A DNA stretch of 64,000 nt from Streptomyces collinus Tu 365 (GCF_000444875.1 NC_021985.1:1922001-1986000); one strand, 5' to 3'; shown: positions 6,776-18,049, counted from the stretch's first letter. The notes: generated by a model from the sequence alone, not told the origin. Made by a program: numbers and translations.

Positions 6776-8611
6776 ATGGCGCATGTCCTGCGGCGCCTGC
6801 TGTCGGTGGGTGAGCCCACCGACGCACTGGTCGCCCCCGCTCCCCCGGTGCCGCCGAGCGCGGTGTTCCGGCGGTTCTGGCCCTACACCCGGGGCTGGCG
6901 GCGCTGGCTCCTGCCCATCGTGTTCTTCAGCCTGGTCGGCCCCCTCGTCGACGCCGCCGAGATCTGGCTCTTCAAGATCGTCGTGGACGACGTGCTGGTC
7001 CCGCGCGATCTCAGGCCGTTCCTGTGGATCGCCCCGGCCTATCTGGGGCTGGTCCTCGCCTCCGGTGTGCTGGGCTTCGCGGACGACGTCTCGTCCACCT
7101 GGGTGAGCGAGCGGTTCCTGCTGTCCCTGCGCGCCGACGTCTTCCGGCACGTGCAGGGGCTCTCGCTCGGTTTCTTCGAACGCAGACGGCTCGGTGACGT
7201 GCTGTCCCGGGTCACCGGCGACGTCGACGCGGTCGAGACGTTCCTGCTCTCGGGTGTGGCGGACGCCCTCTACTACGTGATCCGGCTCGGGGTCTTCCTG
7301 GGCCTGCTCCTCTATCTGCGCTGGGACCTCACCCTGCTCGCCCTCCTCATCGTGCCCCTGTTCTGGGGCGCCGGCCGGCACTTCTCCCGGCTGATCAAGG
7401 AAGCCTCGCGGGAACGCAGGCGGCTGAGCGGCTCGGTCAGCGCGATCGCCGAGGAGTCGCTGGGCAACGTCGCCCTCGTGCAGGCGTACAACCGGCAGGC
7501 GTGGGAGGAGCGCCGCTTCGAGCGGGAGAGCGCCGGCCGGTTCCGGGCGGCGATGGCCTCGGCCCGCATCCGGGCCGTGTACCGGCCCGTCGTGGAGGTC
7601 ATCGAGGTGACCGGCGGCCTGGCCGTCATGGGCCTGGGCACCTGGAAGCTGACCCAGGGACAGCTCACCCTCGGCGGCCTGCTGGTGTTCCTGGCGCTGA
7701 TCGGCAAGCTCTACAGCCCGGTGCGGGGCCTGTCCCGGCTCGGCACCACCTTCTACACGGCCTCCGCGTCGGCGGAACGGATCATCGAGCTGCTGGACCA
7801 GCGGCCGCAGGTGACCGAAAGCCCCGGCGCCCGGCGGATCGGCCGGGCCCGCGGGGACGTGGAGTTCGACGGCGTCTGCTTCCGCTATCCCGGCGCCGCC
7901 TCGTGGGCGCTGTCCGACGTGTCCTTCCACGCGGCACCCGGTCAGACACTGGCGCTGGTCGGGGCGAGCGGGGCGGGCAAGTCGACCGTGGCCAAGCTCC
8001 AGCTGCGCTTCTACGACCCCGACCGGGGCGCGGTCCGGCTGGACGGGACGGACCTGCGGGACCTGGACCTGTCCGGGGTGCGGGAGAACGTCGCCGTGGT
8101 GCTCCAGGAGACGCTCGTCTTCCACGGGACCGTCCGGGAGAACATCGCCTACGGCCGGCCCGAGGCGACGGAGGCGGAGATCGTGGCGGCGGCCCGTGCC
8201 GCGGACGCGCACGACTTCATCGAACTGCTCCCCGAGGGCTACGACACGCTGGTCGGCCAGCGCGGCCGGACGCTCTCCGGCGGGCAGTGCCAGCGTCTGG
8301 CCATCGCCCGCGCGATGGTCAGGGACGCTCCCGTGCTGCTGCTCGACGAGCCGACCAGCGGACTGGACGCCGGCTCGGGCCGGCGGATCATGGACCCGCT
8401 GCGCCGGCTCATGGCCGGGCGGACGACCATCGTCATCTCGCACAACCTGATGACGGTCCGGGAGGCGACCCGGATCGTGGTGCTCGACCACGGCCGGGTC
8501 ACCGAGGACGGCACCCACGACCAGCTGCTCCGGCGCGGGGGGACGTACGCCCGGCTCAACCGGCTGAACGGCACCACCGGCGTCGGCGCGCCGGGAAAGG
8601 TGCTGTCGTGA
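6776..8611 (+). CDS. ABC exporter, fused permease-ATPase
   Basis: This 611-residue type-1 exporter half-transporter is expected to act as a homodimer in the membrane. An N-terminal transmembrane domain (about 30-330) with six hydrophobic spans precedes the nucleotide-binding domain. That domain has Walker A GASGAGKST (about 396-404), signature LSGGQ (about 500), Walker B LLLDEPTSGLD (about 521-531) and the H-loop His in VISH (about 557). All are intact, so it should hydrolyse ATP. There is no C39 peptidase domain, so it would not itself cleave a leader. Its stop overlaps the kinase start, and the DHG-repeat peptide lies just upstream. The cargo is unknown; that peptide is the obvious candidate. 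The start at 6776 has a weak ribosome site. Confidence 0.88.
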   Translation: MAHVLRRLLSVGEPTDALVAPAPPVPPSAVFRRFWPYTRGWRRWLLPIVFFSLVGPLVDAAEIWLFKIVVDDVLVPRDLRPFLWIAPAYLGLVLASGVLGFADDVSSTWVSERFLLSLRADVFRHVQGLSLGFFERRRLGDVLSRVTGDVDAVETFLLSGVADALYYVIRLGVFLGLLLYLRWDLTLLALLIVPLFWGAGRHFSRLIKEASRERRRLSGSVSAIAEESLGNVALVQAYNRQAWEERRFERESAGRFRAAMASARIRAVYRPVVEVIEVTGGLAVMGLGTWKLTQGQLTLGGLLVFLALIGKLYSPVRGLSRLGTTFYTASASAERIIELLDQRPQVTESPGARRIGRARGDVEFDGVCFRYPGAASWALSDVSFHAAPGQTLALVGASGAGKSTVAKLQLRFYDPDRGAVRLDGTDLRDLDLSGVRENVAVVLQETLVFHGTVRENIAYGRPEATEAEIVAAARAADAHDFIELLPEGYDTLVGQRGRTLSGGQCQRLAIARAMVRDAPVLLLDEPTSGLDAGSGRRIMDPLRRLMAGRTTIVISHNLMTVREATRIVVLDHGRVTEDGTHDQLLRRGGTYARLNRLNGTTGVGAPGKVLS

Positions 8612-9450
8612 GCGCCCCCGCCACCAGGGATGCCGCGCCGCTCACGCCGGGCACGGAACCGGTCGCCGGCTACGAGGTCCTGGCACACCTGGCACGCACC
8701 GGCTGGCTGGACGTCTACGACGCGTGGAGCGACGAACGGGACTGCCGGTGCGTGCTCAAGACGGTGCGCGCCGACCTGCGCGACGAGGAGCGGCTGGCCC
8801 GGCGGCTGCTGCGGGAGGGACGGTGGCTGCGGGACTTCACCCATCCGCACCTGGTGCGCGCCTACGAGACCTTCGAGTCGCCCGAACCGCTGGTCGTCCT
8901 GGAGACGCTGACCGGCGAGATGCTGTCCCACCTCGTCGACCGGCTGCGGCACCGGGTGTCCGCCGCCGACGTGGCGCTGCTCGGGGTCCAGCTCTGCTCG
9001 GCCGTCCACTACCTGCACGGGCGCGGGCTGCTGCACCTGGACGTCAAGCCGGCCAACGTGGTGGTGGACCGGGGCCACGCGAAACTGCTCGACCTGAGCC
9101 TCGCACGGCCGCCAGGACCCGCGCCGGCGGGCCTCGGCACGTACGGCTATCTCGCGCCCGAGCAGATCGGCGGCGGACCGCTCACGGCCGCCGCCGACGT
9201 GTGGGGCATCGGCGCCACCCTCTTCGACGTCGCCACCGGCGGGCCGCCGTTCGACGGGCCCGGGTCGCGGCCCCGACCGGAGCGGAGCGCCCCGCCGGTC
9301 GCGTCGAGGCGGCGGCTGCCCGGCGCCCTCGCCGCCGCCGTGGACGCCTGTCTGCGCACCGACGCCGCGTCCCGGCCCACGGTCGCCGAACTGTCCGCCG
9401 CCCTGGAGGCGACGCTGCCCGTCCCGCAGCGCCGGGCGCCCGGCCCCTGA
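8608..9450 (+). CDS. Hanks-type serine/threonine kinase, small and soluble
   Basis: This 280-residue kinase domain has no transmembrane segment or extracellular sensor, unlike PknB-type receptors. It has VLK (Lys51), the catalytic loop HLDVKPANVV (143-152, with Asp145, Lys147 and Asn150), Asp162 in LLDLSLA where DFG is usual, APE (183-185) and DVWG (197-200). The glycine loop is poor (ARTGWLD in place of GxGxxG), so ATP affinity may be low. The GTG start overlaps the ABC exporter's TGA, so the two are translationally coupled. Class III/IV lanthipeptide enzymes use a similar kinase domain on precursor peptides, which is why I note the DHG peptide upstream. No lyase or cyclase domain is present, so a lanthipeptide pathway is not shown. 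Confidence 0.82.
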   Translation: MSAPATRDAAPLTPGTEPVAGYEVLAHLARTGWLDVYDAWSDERDCRCVLKTVRADLRDEERLARRLLREGRWLRDFTHPHLVRAYETFESPEPLVVLETLTGEMLSHLVDRLRHRVSAADVALLGVQLCSAVHYLHGRGLLHLDVKPANVVVDRGHAKLLDLSLARPPGPAPAGLGTYGYLAPEQIGGGPLTAAADVWGIGATLFDVATGGPPFDGPGSRPRPERSAPPVASRRRLPGALAAAVDACLRTDAASRPTVAELSAALEATLPVPQRRAPGP

Positions 9451-9515
9451 GGCGCACGGAGCGGCCCGTACGGGTCCGGCCCGCGGGGAACCCGCCTCGA
9501 ACGGCGGGGGCGAGG

Positions 9516-10286
9516 TCAGTCCACGGGTGTCAGCACGTGGGCCGTCTGCAGGTGCGCCTTGGCCAGGACGGTGCCGTCCGAGGAGGTCACACGGGCGCCG
9601 GAGACCGACGCGGGGTCCACGTGGGCCGAGCCGCCCCACGCGCCGCGCCCTTTGCGCAGCCAGAAGTCGCCGGCGCGGACGGTGGTGCCGTCCGGGCGCT
9701 CCAGGATGCAGCTGACCTTGCCGCTGTACGGGGTGCCCGACCCGTCGAGCGCGACGGTCATGAAGATCCAGCCGGGGGTGCCGGGATGGGCGTACACCTC
9801 GCCGGCCGGTGCCCCGTCCTGCGCGGCCGCGGTCATGTCCCCGACCATGACGGGCTCGGAGGAGACCTGGGCCGGCGGCGAGGCGGTGATCTCCTCGATG
9901 GCGCTGCCCACCGCCCAGCTCGCGAACCCGAAGGCGATGGCGAGCGCCGCCGCGATCGAGGCGACCCGCAGCCTGGCCCGGCGGGCGCGGACGCGCACGC
10001 CCTGCTGGGTGGCGCCGGCCGCGTGGGCGTGCCGCGCCTCGTGCGCCGCCGCGTCCCGGGCGATCCCGCGGGCCATCCGCGACTCGAAGCCCAGCGGCGG
10101 CTCGCGGTCCGGCAGCAGACCGATCAGCTTGTCACCGACGACGCACAGCTCCTCGACGTACTCGCGGCAGTCCGCGCACCGGTCCAGGTGGGCCAGAGCG
10201 GCGGCGCGCTCCCGGCCCGGCAGGACCCCGAGTGCCAGCTCGGCACCTGCCTCCCGCAACTGCTCGCAGGTCACGTCATTCGACAT
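9516..10286 (-). CDS. Anti-sigma factor, zinc-binding, single membrane span
   Basis: This 256-residue protein is an RskA/RskL-like anti-sigma factor. The N-terminal anti-sigma domain has the H-x3-C-x2-C zinc motif (His33, Cys37, Cys40). A transmembrane helix (about 108-127) and a C-terminal extracytoplasmic domain of about 125 residues follow. It would hold its sigma factor at the membrane until a signal releases it. Its start lies within the last codons of the adjacent ECF sigma gene (11-bp overlap), so that sigma factor is the partner. Proteolytic or redox release cannot be read from the sequence. Confidence 0.88.
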   Translation of the reverse strand: MSNDVTCEQLREAGAELALGVLPGRERAAALAHLDRCADCREYVEELCVVGDKLIGLLPDREPPLGFESRMARGIARDAAAHEARHAHAAGATQQGVRVRARRARLRVASIAAALAIAFGFASWAVGSAIEEITASPPAQVSSEPVMVGDMTAAAQDGAPAGEVYAHPGTPGWIFMTVALDGSGTPYSGKVSCILERPDGTTVRAGDFWLRKGRGAWGGSAHVDPASVSGARVTSSDGTVLAKAHLQTAHVLTPVD

Positions 10287-10920
10287 GGTCGCCTCGCTTC
10301 GGAGACGTGAGGGCGGTCCGCAGTTTCTGCATGGCCGCTCGGATCCGCGTCTTGGCGGTGCCCAGCGGGATCTTCTCCGCCTCGGCGACCTGCTGGGCCG
10401 TCATTCCGTAGACTCCTGCCATCACCAGGGCCCGGGCCTGTTCCCGCGGCAGTCGCGCGACCGCCGCGCGGAGCTGGGACGACGCCTCGTCGGCGAGCGC
10501 CCACCGCTCGGGGGTCTCGGTGACGACACCCAGCAGCGCGTCCAGGTCCTCGGGTGCCACCGGCTCGGTGCGACGCGCGCGGACGGCGTCGATGGCGAGG
10601 TTGTGCGCGATGGTCGTCAGCCAGGTCGTGACCGACCCGCGGCGCGAGTCGTAGATCTGCGCGTGCCGCCACGCACGTTCGAACGTCTGCTGGGCGATGT
10701 CCTCGGCGAGCTGTGGATCCCCGGTGACGGCCATGGCCACCCCGAAGACCCGGTGCTGGAACCTCCGTACGAAGGTGAGGGCGAGTTCCGGATCGCCGGT
10801 GGCCAGCCCGGACAGCAGTGCCTCGTCCGGGAGACGGCCCACGGGGAACCGGAAACCCGACACACCTTGGTATACGGCCGGGCGCCGCCAGCGGATTGCC
10901 CGGCCGCCGGGGAAGATCAC
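10276..10920 (-). CDS. ECF sigma factor, SigK/SigL-like
   Basis: This 214-residue sigma-70 family extracytoplasmic-function factor has region 2 at about 45-115 (with AEDIAQQTFERAW and the RGSVTTWLTTIAHN segment) and region 4 at about 145-205 (LPREQARAL, then the helix-turn-helix MTAQQVAEAEKIPLGTAKTR). It directs RNA polymerase to its own regulon; the target promoters are not recognisable here. The GTG start at 10920 has GGAG about 9 nt upstream. It is cotranscribed with, and overlaps, the zinc anti-sigma gene, the usual arrangement for release-controlled ECF factors. Confidence 0.9.
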   Translation of the reverse strand: MIFPGGRAIRWRRPAVYQGVSGFRFPVGRLPDEALLSGLATGDPELALTFVRRFQHRVFGVAMAVTGDPQLAEDIAQQTFERAWRHAQIYDSRRGSVTTWLTTIAHNLAIDAVRARRTEPVAPEDLDALLGVVTETPERWALADEASSQLRAAVARLPREQARALVMAGVYGMTAQQVAEAEKIPLGTAKTRIRAAMQKLRTALTSPKRGDHVE

Positions 10921-10960
10921 AGATCCATTCTCCGCCGACGGGCCGGGCCCCGCACGCGGG

Positions 10961-11506
10961 TCAGTGCCCGTTCTGCGCCAGTCGCAGCAGATGCTCCGCC
11001 AGGGCCTGTCCCCCGGTGGGCTCGCGGCTGATCAGCATCAGCGTGTCGTCACCCGCGATGGTGCCGAGGATGTCGTGCAGCTCGGCCTGGTCGATGGCCG
11101 AGGCCAGGAACTGGGCGGCGCCCGGCGGGGTGCGCAGGACCACCAGGTTCGCCGACGCCTCGGCCGAGATGAGCAGCTCCTGGGACAGGCGCCGCATCCG
11201 CTCCTCCTTGGCCGACTCCCCCAGCGGGGCGCGCGGGGTGCGGAACCCTCCCTCGCTCGGCACCGCGTAGATCAGGTCCCCGTCGTTGTTGCGGATCTTG
11301 ACGGCGTTCAGCTCGTCGAGGTCCCGGGACAGCGTCGCCTGGGTGACGCTCAGCCCGTCGTCGGCGAGGAGCTTCGCCAACTGGCTCTGTGAGCGCACCG
11401 GTTGCCGGTTGAGGATGTCCACGATCCGGCGGTGGCGCGCGGTGCGGGTCTGCGGCACGGCCGGGCCGTTGCCCGCCGCCTGCTCGTGGTCCTGCGCCTG
11501 GCTCAT
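10961..11506 (-). CDS. argR: Arginine repressor
   Basis: ArgR is the arginine-sensing repressor of arginine biosynthesis. The 181-residue protein has an extended N-terminus, a winged helix (about 22-90, with SQSQLAKLL and [12 protein letters not shown]) and a C-terminal arginine-binding and hexamerisation domain (about 110-180) with [12 protein letters not shown]. It is the last gene of the argC-J-B-D-R cluster and begins 7 bp after argD. It therefore probably controls its own operon through the ARG boxes upstream of argC. Confidence 0.96.
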   Translation of the reverse strand: MSQAQDHEQAAGNGPAVPQTRTARHRRIVDILNRQPVRSQSQLAKLLADDGLSVTQATLSRDLDELNAVKIRNNDGDLIYAVPSEGGFRTPRAPLGESAKEERMRRLSQELLISAEASANLVVLRTPPGAAQFLASAIDQAELHDILGTIAGDDTLMLISREPTGGQALAEHLLRLAQNGH

Positions 11507-11513
11507 CGTCGTC

Positions 11514-12731
11514 TCATTCTCCGGATCGTCCGTCCCCGCCCACCGGGCTCGCTGCGTCGAGGATGCCGGGCAGCGCCCGCAGGAAGGCGCCTGTCTCGTC
11601 GTCGCGCAGGTTCAGCGGCGGCATCAGCCGTACGACGTCGGGAGCGGGCGCGTTCACCAGGAACCCGGCCTCCTGGGCCGCCTGCTGCACCTGTGCTGCG
11701 TGCGGCCCGGTGAGCACGATACCCAGCAGGAGACCCGCGCCCCGGACATAATCGATCACCGGGTGGTCCAGGGCCTCGATTCCGTCGCGCAGCGCCTCGC
11801 TCTGCCGCTTGACGTTGTCGAGCAGGCCCTCGTCCGCGATGGTGTCGAGGACGGCGAGCCCCGCGGCGCAGGCGACCGGGTTGCCGCCGAAGGTCGTCCC
11901 GTGCTGGCCGGGGCCGAGCAGCTCGGCGGCCCGGCCGAAGGCCACGGTGGCGCCGAGCGGGAGTCCGCCGCCGAGTCCCTTGGCGAGCGTGACCACGTCG
12001 GGCAGCACGCCCTCGTGGGCCTGGTACTCGAACCAGCCGCCGGTACGGCCGACGCCGGTCTGCACCTCGTCCAGGACCAGCAGCGCCCCGGTGGCCGCGG
12101 TGATCGCGCGGGCCGCCTTGAGGTAGCCGGCCGGGGGCACCACGACGCCGTTCTCGCCCTGGATCGGCTCGATGACGACGAGCGCCGTCTCCTCGGTCAC
12201 CGCGGCGGCGAGCGCCTGGGCGTCGCCGTAGGGGACGTGGGTGACGTCGCCGGGCAGCGGCCGGAAGGGCTCCTGCTTGCCGGGCTGTCCGGTGAGCGCG
12301 AGGGCGCCCATGGTGCGGCCGTGGAAGCCCCCCTGGGTGGCGACCATGTGGGTGCGCCCGGTCAGCCGGCCGATCTTGAAGGCGCCCTCGTTGGCCTCGG
12401 CGCCGGAGTTGCAGAAGTAGACCCTGCCGTCGCGGCCGAAGAGCTGGAGGAGCCGTTCGGCGAGGGCGACGGGCGGTTCGGCGACGAAGAGGTTGGAGAC
12501 GTGGCCGAGCGACGCGATCTGCCGGCTCACCGCCTCCACGACGGCCGGGTGGGCGTGGCCGAGCGCGTTGACCGCGATCCCGCCGACGAAGTCCAGGTAC
12601 TGAGTGCCGTCGGCGTCCCAGAGCCGGGTGCCCGCGCCGCGCACGAGGGGCAACCGCGGGGTGCCGTAGTTGTTCATCAGCGCGCCCTGCCAGCGCGCGG
12701 TCAGCTCCGCGTTGGTGGCGGTCCCGGTCAT
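11514..12731 (-). CDS. argD: Acetylornithine aminotransferase
   Basis: ArgD transfers the amino group of glutamate to N-acetylglutamate semialdehyde, giving N-acetylornithine, with PLP as cofactor. The 405-residue class-III aminotransferase has the phosphate-binding [10 protein letters not shown] region, [12 protein letters not shown], and the PLP-binding Lys in [12 protein letters not shown]. The length is typical. Its start overlaps the argB stop (ATGA), so the operon is translationally coupled. The enzyme may also serve as succinyl-diaminopimelate aminotransferase, as some ArgD proteins do. Confidence 0.96.
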   Translation of the reverse strand: MTGTATNAELTARWQGALMNNYGTPRLPLVRGAGTRLWDADGTQYLDFVGGIAVNALGHAHPAVVEAVSRQIASLGHVSNLFVAEPPVALAERLLQLFGRDGRVYFCNSGAEANEGAFKIGRLTGRTHMVATQGGFHGRTMGALALTGQPGKQEPFRPLPGDVTHVPYGDAQALAAAVTEETALVVIEPIQGENGVVVPPAGYLKAARAITAATGALLVLDEVQTGVGRTGGWFEYQAHEGVLPDVVTLAKGLGGGLPLGATVAFGRAAELLGPGQHGTTFGGNPVACAAGLAVLDTIADEGLLDNVKRQSEALRDGIEALDHPVIDYVRGAGLLLGIVLTGPHAAQVQQAAQEAGFLVNAPAPDVVRLMPPLNLRDDETGAFLRALPGILDAASPVGGDGRSGE

Positions 12732-13632
12732 GACTGCTCCCCCTCGGCTCCGTCGGGCACGACCATGGTGCCGATGCCCTCGTCGGTGAAGATCTCCAGC
12801 AGGATGGAGTGCTGGACCCGGCCGTCGATGACGCGGGCGGTGTGCACGCCGCCCCGCACGGCGTGCAGGCAGCCCTCCATCTTCGGCACCATGCCGGAAC
12901 TGAGGTCCGGCAGCAGCTTCTCCAGCTGGGACGCGGTGAGGCGGCTGATCACCTCGTCGGAGTGGGGCCAGTCCTCGTAGAGGCCCTCGACGTCCGTGAG
13001 GACCATGAGGGTTTCGGCCCCCAGTGCCGCAGCGAGTGCCGCAGCCGCCGTATCAGCATTGACGTTGTAGACATGTCCGTCGTCCTGACTGCGGGCGATC
13101 GAGGAGACGACCGGGATGCGGCCGTCGGCCAGCAGGGCCTCGATCGCGCCGGTGTCGATCGCGGTGATCTCGCCGACCCGGCCGATGTCGACCGGTTCGC
13201 CGTCGATCTCGGGCCGGTGCCGGGTGGCGGTGATGGTGTGGGCGTCCTCGCCCGTCAGGCCCACCGCGAGCGGGCCGTGCTGGTTGAGCAGTCCGACGAG
13301 CTCGCGCTGCACCTGGCCGGCCAGCACCATCCGGACGACGTCCATGGCGTCCTCGGTGGTGACCCGCAGGCCGGCCTTGAACTCGCTGACGATGCCGTGC
13401 CGGTCGAGGGCGGCGCTGATCTGGGGGCCGCCGCCGTGCACGACGACCGGCCTGAGGCCGGCGTGGTGCAGGAAGACGACGTCCTGGGCGAAGGCGGCCT
13501 TGAGGTCCTCGTCGATCATGGCGTTGCCGCCGAACTTGATGACGACCGTCCGCCCGTTGTGCTTGACCAGCCAGGGCAGCGCCTCGATGAGGATCTGGGC
13601 CTTGGGGAGCGCGGTGTGCTTGCGCGTGGTGC

Positions 13633-13636
<4 letters not shown>
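12728..13636 (-). CDS. argB: Acetylglutamate kinase
   Basis: ArgB phosphorylates N-acetylglutamate with ATP. The 302-residue amino-acid kinase has the glycine loop [10 protein letters not shown] near residue 35, the substrate-binding VVHGGGPQI, and the C-terminal [12 protein letters not shown] segment that binds nucleotide. It starts at ATG 13636, overlapping the argJ stop by 4 bp. In actinobacteria the enzyme is normally feedback-inhibited by arginine; the N-terminal helix expected for that is present (about residues 8-25). Confidence 0.96.
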
Positions 13637-15865
<2,229 letters not shown>

Positions 15866-15872
<7 letters not shown>

Positions 15873-16237
15873 GTCGACTCCGGGAGCATGACCCGGCGGG
15901 AGACGACGAAGGTGACCGGGACCGCGGCCGCCGAGGCGAGCAGCGGGGCGAACCGGCTGCCGGCGTGCAGGACGTCGACGATCACGTACACCCCGGCGGT
16001 CGTGATCAGGAAGTTGGTGACGTTGGTGAGCGGGAACAGCAGGAACTTCCGCCAGGTGGGCCGGGTGCGGTAGGTGAAGCGCGCGTTCAGGAAGAAGGAC
16101 CCGACCATGCTGAGCAGAAAGGCCAGGACGTGCGCCGCGAGATAGGGAAGGCCGGCCAGGAACAGCAGATAGAGGCAGTAGTAGACGGCCGTGTTCACGA
16201 CACCGACCACGGCGAAGGTGAGCAGTTGCCTCGACAT
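15866..16237 (-). CDS. GtrA-like small membrane protein
   Basis: This 123-residue protein has four hydrophobic segments (about 5-27, 33-53, 68-90 and 95-115), matching the GtrA/DPMS-like family. Members help flip or present polyprenyl-linked sugars for cell-surface glycosylation. The FxLN(A)RFTYR segment between helices 2 and 3 is typical. No glycosyltransferase partner lies next to it, so the exact role is unknown. Its 3' end overlaps the ARG-box region of argC on the same strand. Confidence 0.82.
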
Positions 16238-16380
16238 CAGGGGATGAGATCCTTCGTCCGGTCCACGCGGGTCGCCTGACCTTCAGGATGACCAACTGGA
16301 CGCTCGCGAGGGCGACGAAAGCGGTGACGATGGTCACACACCCGGGCCCGCACGCCGCGGGCGAGCGTCAGGAAACCCGC

Positions 16381-16411
16381 TTGACCTGGAGTGCGCTCCA
16401 GGTCCTACGGT
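16381..16411 (+). promoter_or_regulatory. MerR-type promoter with 19-bp spacer and dyad
   Basis: TTGACC (16381-16386) and TACGGT (16406-16411) are 19 bp apart. The spacer carries the dyad ACCTGGAG-N4-CTCCAGGT (16384-16403). A stretched spacer with a central palindrome is the hallmark of promoters activated by MerR-family regulators, which untwist the DNA. It lies 73 bp upstream of the CMD-family gene. No MerR gene occurs in the window, so the activator must be encoded elsewhere. Confidence 0.75.
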
Positions 16412-16484
16412 CCTTGATCGAACCCCCTGTCGACCCCTTGCGTACGGCCGCCGCACACCGGACGGCCGGGAACGGACGAGTGAC

Positions 16485-16931
16485 ATGAGCGAGTCGAGCG
16501 AGCGCACCTCCCGTGACGAGCGTTTCGCGCGCGGCCTGGAGGTACTGCGGGCCGTCGACGGCGAGGCCGGGCAGCGGGTCATCGACTCGCTCGCCGACGT
16601 CAGCCCCGAGCTGGGCCACCAGATCGTCTCCTGGGGGTTCGGCGAGATCTACGCCCGCCCCGGGCTCGCTCCCCGCGACCGCCAGCTGGTGACCCTCGGT
16701 ATGCTGACCGCGCTCGGCGGCTGCGAGCCCCAGCTCGAGGTGCACGTGAACGCGGCCCTGAACGTGGGCCTGTCCCCCGAGCAGATCGTGGAGGCCCTGC
16801 TGCACTCGGCCGGGTACTGCGGCTTCCCCAAGGCGCTGAACGCCACGTTCGTGGCGAAGAAGGTGTTCGCCGAACGCGGGCTGCTGCCCGTGGAGCAGGC
16901 GCCCGGGTCGGGCACCGACGGCAAGGAGTGA
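16485..16931 (+). CDS. Carboxymuconolactone decarboxylase (CMD) family protein
   Basis: This 148-residue all-helical protein belongs to the CMD/AhpD-like superfamily. Recognisable parts are GLAPRDRQLVTLGMLTALGG and the C-terminal EQIVEALLHSAGYCGFPKALNA. It lacks the CxxC pair of AhpD (only the single Cys of YCGFPKA is near that site), so a peroxidase role is not supported. It could be a decarboxylase or have an uncharacterised redox role. The upstream MerR-type promoter hints at induction by metal, aldehyde or oxidant stress. The DUF6314 gene follows 2 bp later and is probably cotranscribed. Confidence 0.85.
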   Translation: MSESSERTSRDERFARGLEVLRAVDGEAGQRVIDSLADVSPELGHQIVSWGFGEIYARPGLAPRDRQLVTLGMLTALGGCEPQLEVHVNAALNVGLSPEQIVEALLHSAGYCGFPKALNATFVAKKVFAERGLLPVEQAPGSGTDGKE

Positions 16932-16933
16932 CG

Positions 16934-17377
16934 ATGGGCGGGTTCTGGCCCGTGGCCGACGTACTGGCCCACCTGGCCGGGCGCTGGCGGGTCGAGCGGG
17001 ACGTGCGGGACCTCGCGGGCGGCGCCGAGGGGCGCTTCGAGGGGGTCACGGTGTTCGGTCCGCTCGACGGGGGCGGGCTGCTGCACGAGGAGTCCGGCAC
17101 CTTCACCTGGTACGGGGTGACCCGGCCGGCGACCCGGACCCTGCGCTTCCTGCCCGGCGACGCGCCGGGCACGGCGGACGTACGGTTCGCGGACGGCCGG
17201 CCCTTCCACGCCCTGGACCTGACCTCGGGACGGTACGTGGCCGACCACCCGTGCGCGGCCGACTTCTACCGCGGCGAGTTCACGGTCGCGGACGCCGACC
17301 ACTGGCGCACGGTGTGGCGGGTCGGCGGTCCGGCGAAGGACCTCGTGCTCACCACGGACTACGTCCGCGAGGGCTGA
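16934..17377 (+). CDS. DUF6314-like conserved protein
   Basis: This 147-residue protein has the pattern LAGRWRVERDV near residue 15, then alternating beta-strand-like segments (FTWYGV, ADVRFADGRPFHALDL, YRGEFTVADADHWRTVWRV). This suggests a lipocalin or calycin-like barrel that might bind a small ligand. I match it to DUF6314 from memory; no biochemical role is known to me. The ATG at 16934 is preferred over the GTG at 16928 because AAGGAG lies 6 nt before it. It probably shares the MerR-type promoter with the CMD gene. Confidence 0.75.
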   Translation: MGGFWPVADVLAHLAGRWRVERDVRDLAGGAEGRFEGVTVFGPLDGGGLLHEESGTFTWYGVTRPATRTLRFLPGDAPGTADVRFADGRPFHALDLTSGRYVADHPCAADFYRGEFTVADADHWRTVWRVGGPAKDLVLTTDYVREG

Positions 17378-17952
17378 CCCGACGGACGGTCGAGCCGCAG
17401 GTTCCAGCGGCCCGCGCGGCCGGTCACCGCGGTCGACGACAGCGGGCGGACGTCGATGTTCCAGTAGGTCGAGGGCGGCGCCTTCAGGGCGTACACCAGG
17501 GCCGCGCGGATCACCGAGGGCTCGGCGACGGCGACGATCCGGCCGCCCTCCTCCACCGGTCGGGTGTCCAGCCAGCCGCCCACCCGGGAGATGAAGCCCA
17601 GCAGCGACTCACCGCCGTGCGGGACGGACCGCGGGTCGGCGAGCCAGGTGTCCACCGCGTCCGGCTCGCGCGCCATCGCCTCGCCCAGGGTCAGCCCGCG
17701 CCAGCGGCCCATGTCGCAGTCGCGCAGGGCGAGCTGCACCAGCGGCGCGTACCCGAGCGCGTCACCGGTGGCCCGGCTGCGCGGGGTCGGCGAGCAGTAG
17801 CGGAGTTCGGACGCCGCCAGCGGCAGCAGGTCCCCGGCGGCGCGCTGCACCTCGTCCCAGCCGGCCTGGTCCAGCGGCCGGTCGTCCTCGAAGCGCTCCG
17901 CGAGCAGCGGGGAACTGCGCGCGGCGGCGACGAACGTCACCCGAAATGGCAT
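17359..17952 (-). CDS. Histidine-phosphatase-fold protein lacking the catalytic RHG motif
   Basis: This 197-residue protein aligns in layout with phosphoglycerate-mutase-like phosphatases: SPTPRSRATGDALG in mid-protein, RDCDMGRWRGLTLGE, and the C-terminal EPSVIRAALVYAL. The N-terminal RHG that carries the phosphorylated histidine is replaced (TFVAAARSSPL), and the second catalytic His is replaced by Glu-Pro (AVAEPSVIRAA). It is therefore probably not a phosphatase and may bind a phosphorylated ligand or protein. Its 3' end overlaps the convergent DUF6314 gene by 19 bp. Confidence 0.75.
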   Translation of the reverse strand: MPFRVTFVAAARSSPLLAERFEDDRPLDQAGWDEVQRAAGDLLPLAASELRYCSPTPRSRATGDALGYAPLVQLALRDCDMGRWRGLTLGEAMAREPDAVDTWLADPRSVPHGGESLLGFISRVGGWLDTRPVEEGGRIVAVAEPSVIRAALVYALKAPPSTYWNIDVRPLSSTAVTGRAGRWNLRLDRPSGQPSRT

Positions 17953-18049
17953 GCCGTGATGGTGAGCCCCGCGTGTGCGCGGGTCAAGGGCTGCCCGCAG
18001 CGAGTTACCCAGGGTAATCGCATGGTCGCGCAGGTCCCGGTCCCCCCGG

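Noticed and set aside
9451..9515. Possible bidirectional terminator between kinase and anti-sigma genes
   Set aside because: Short imperfect GGCCCGTACGGGTCC-type symmetry only; no convincing stem-loop.
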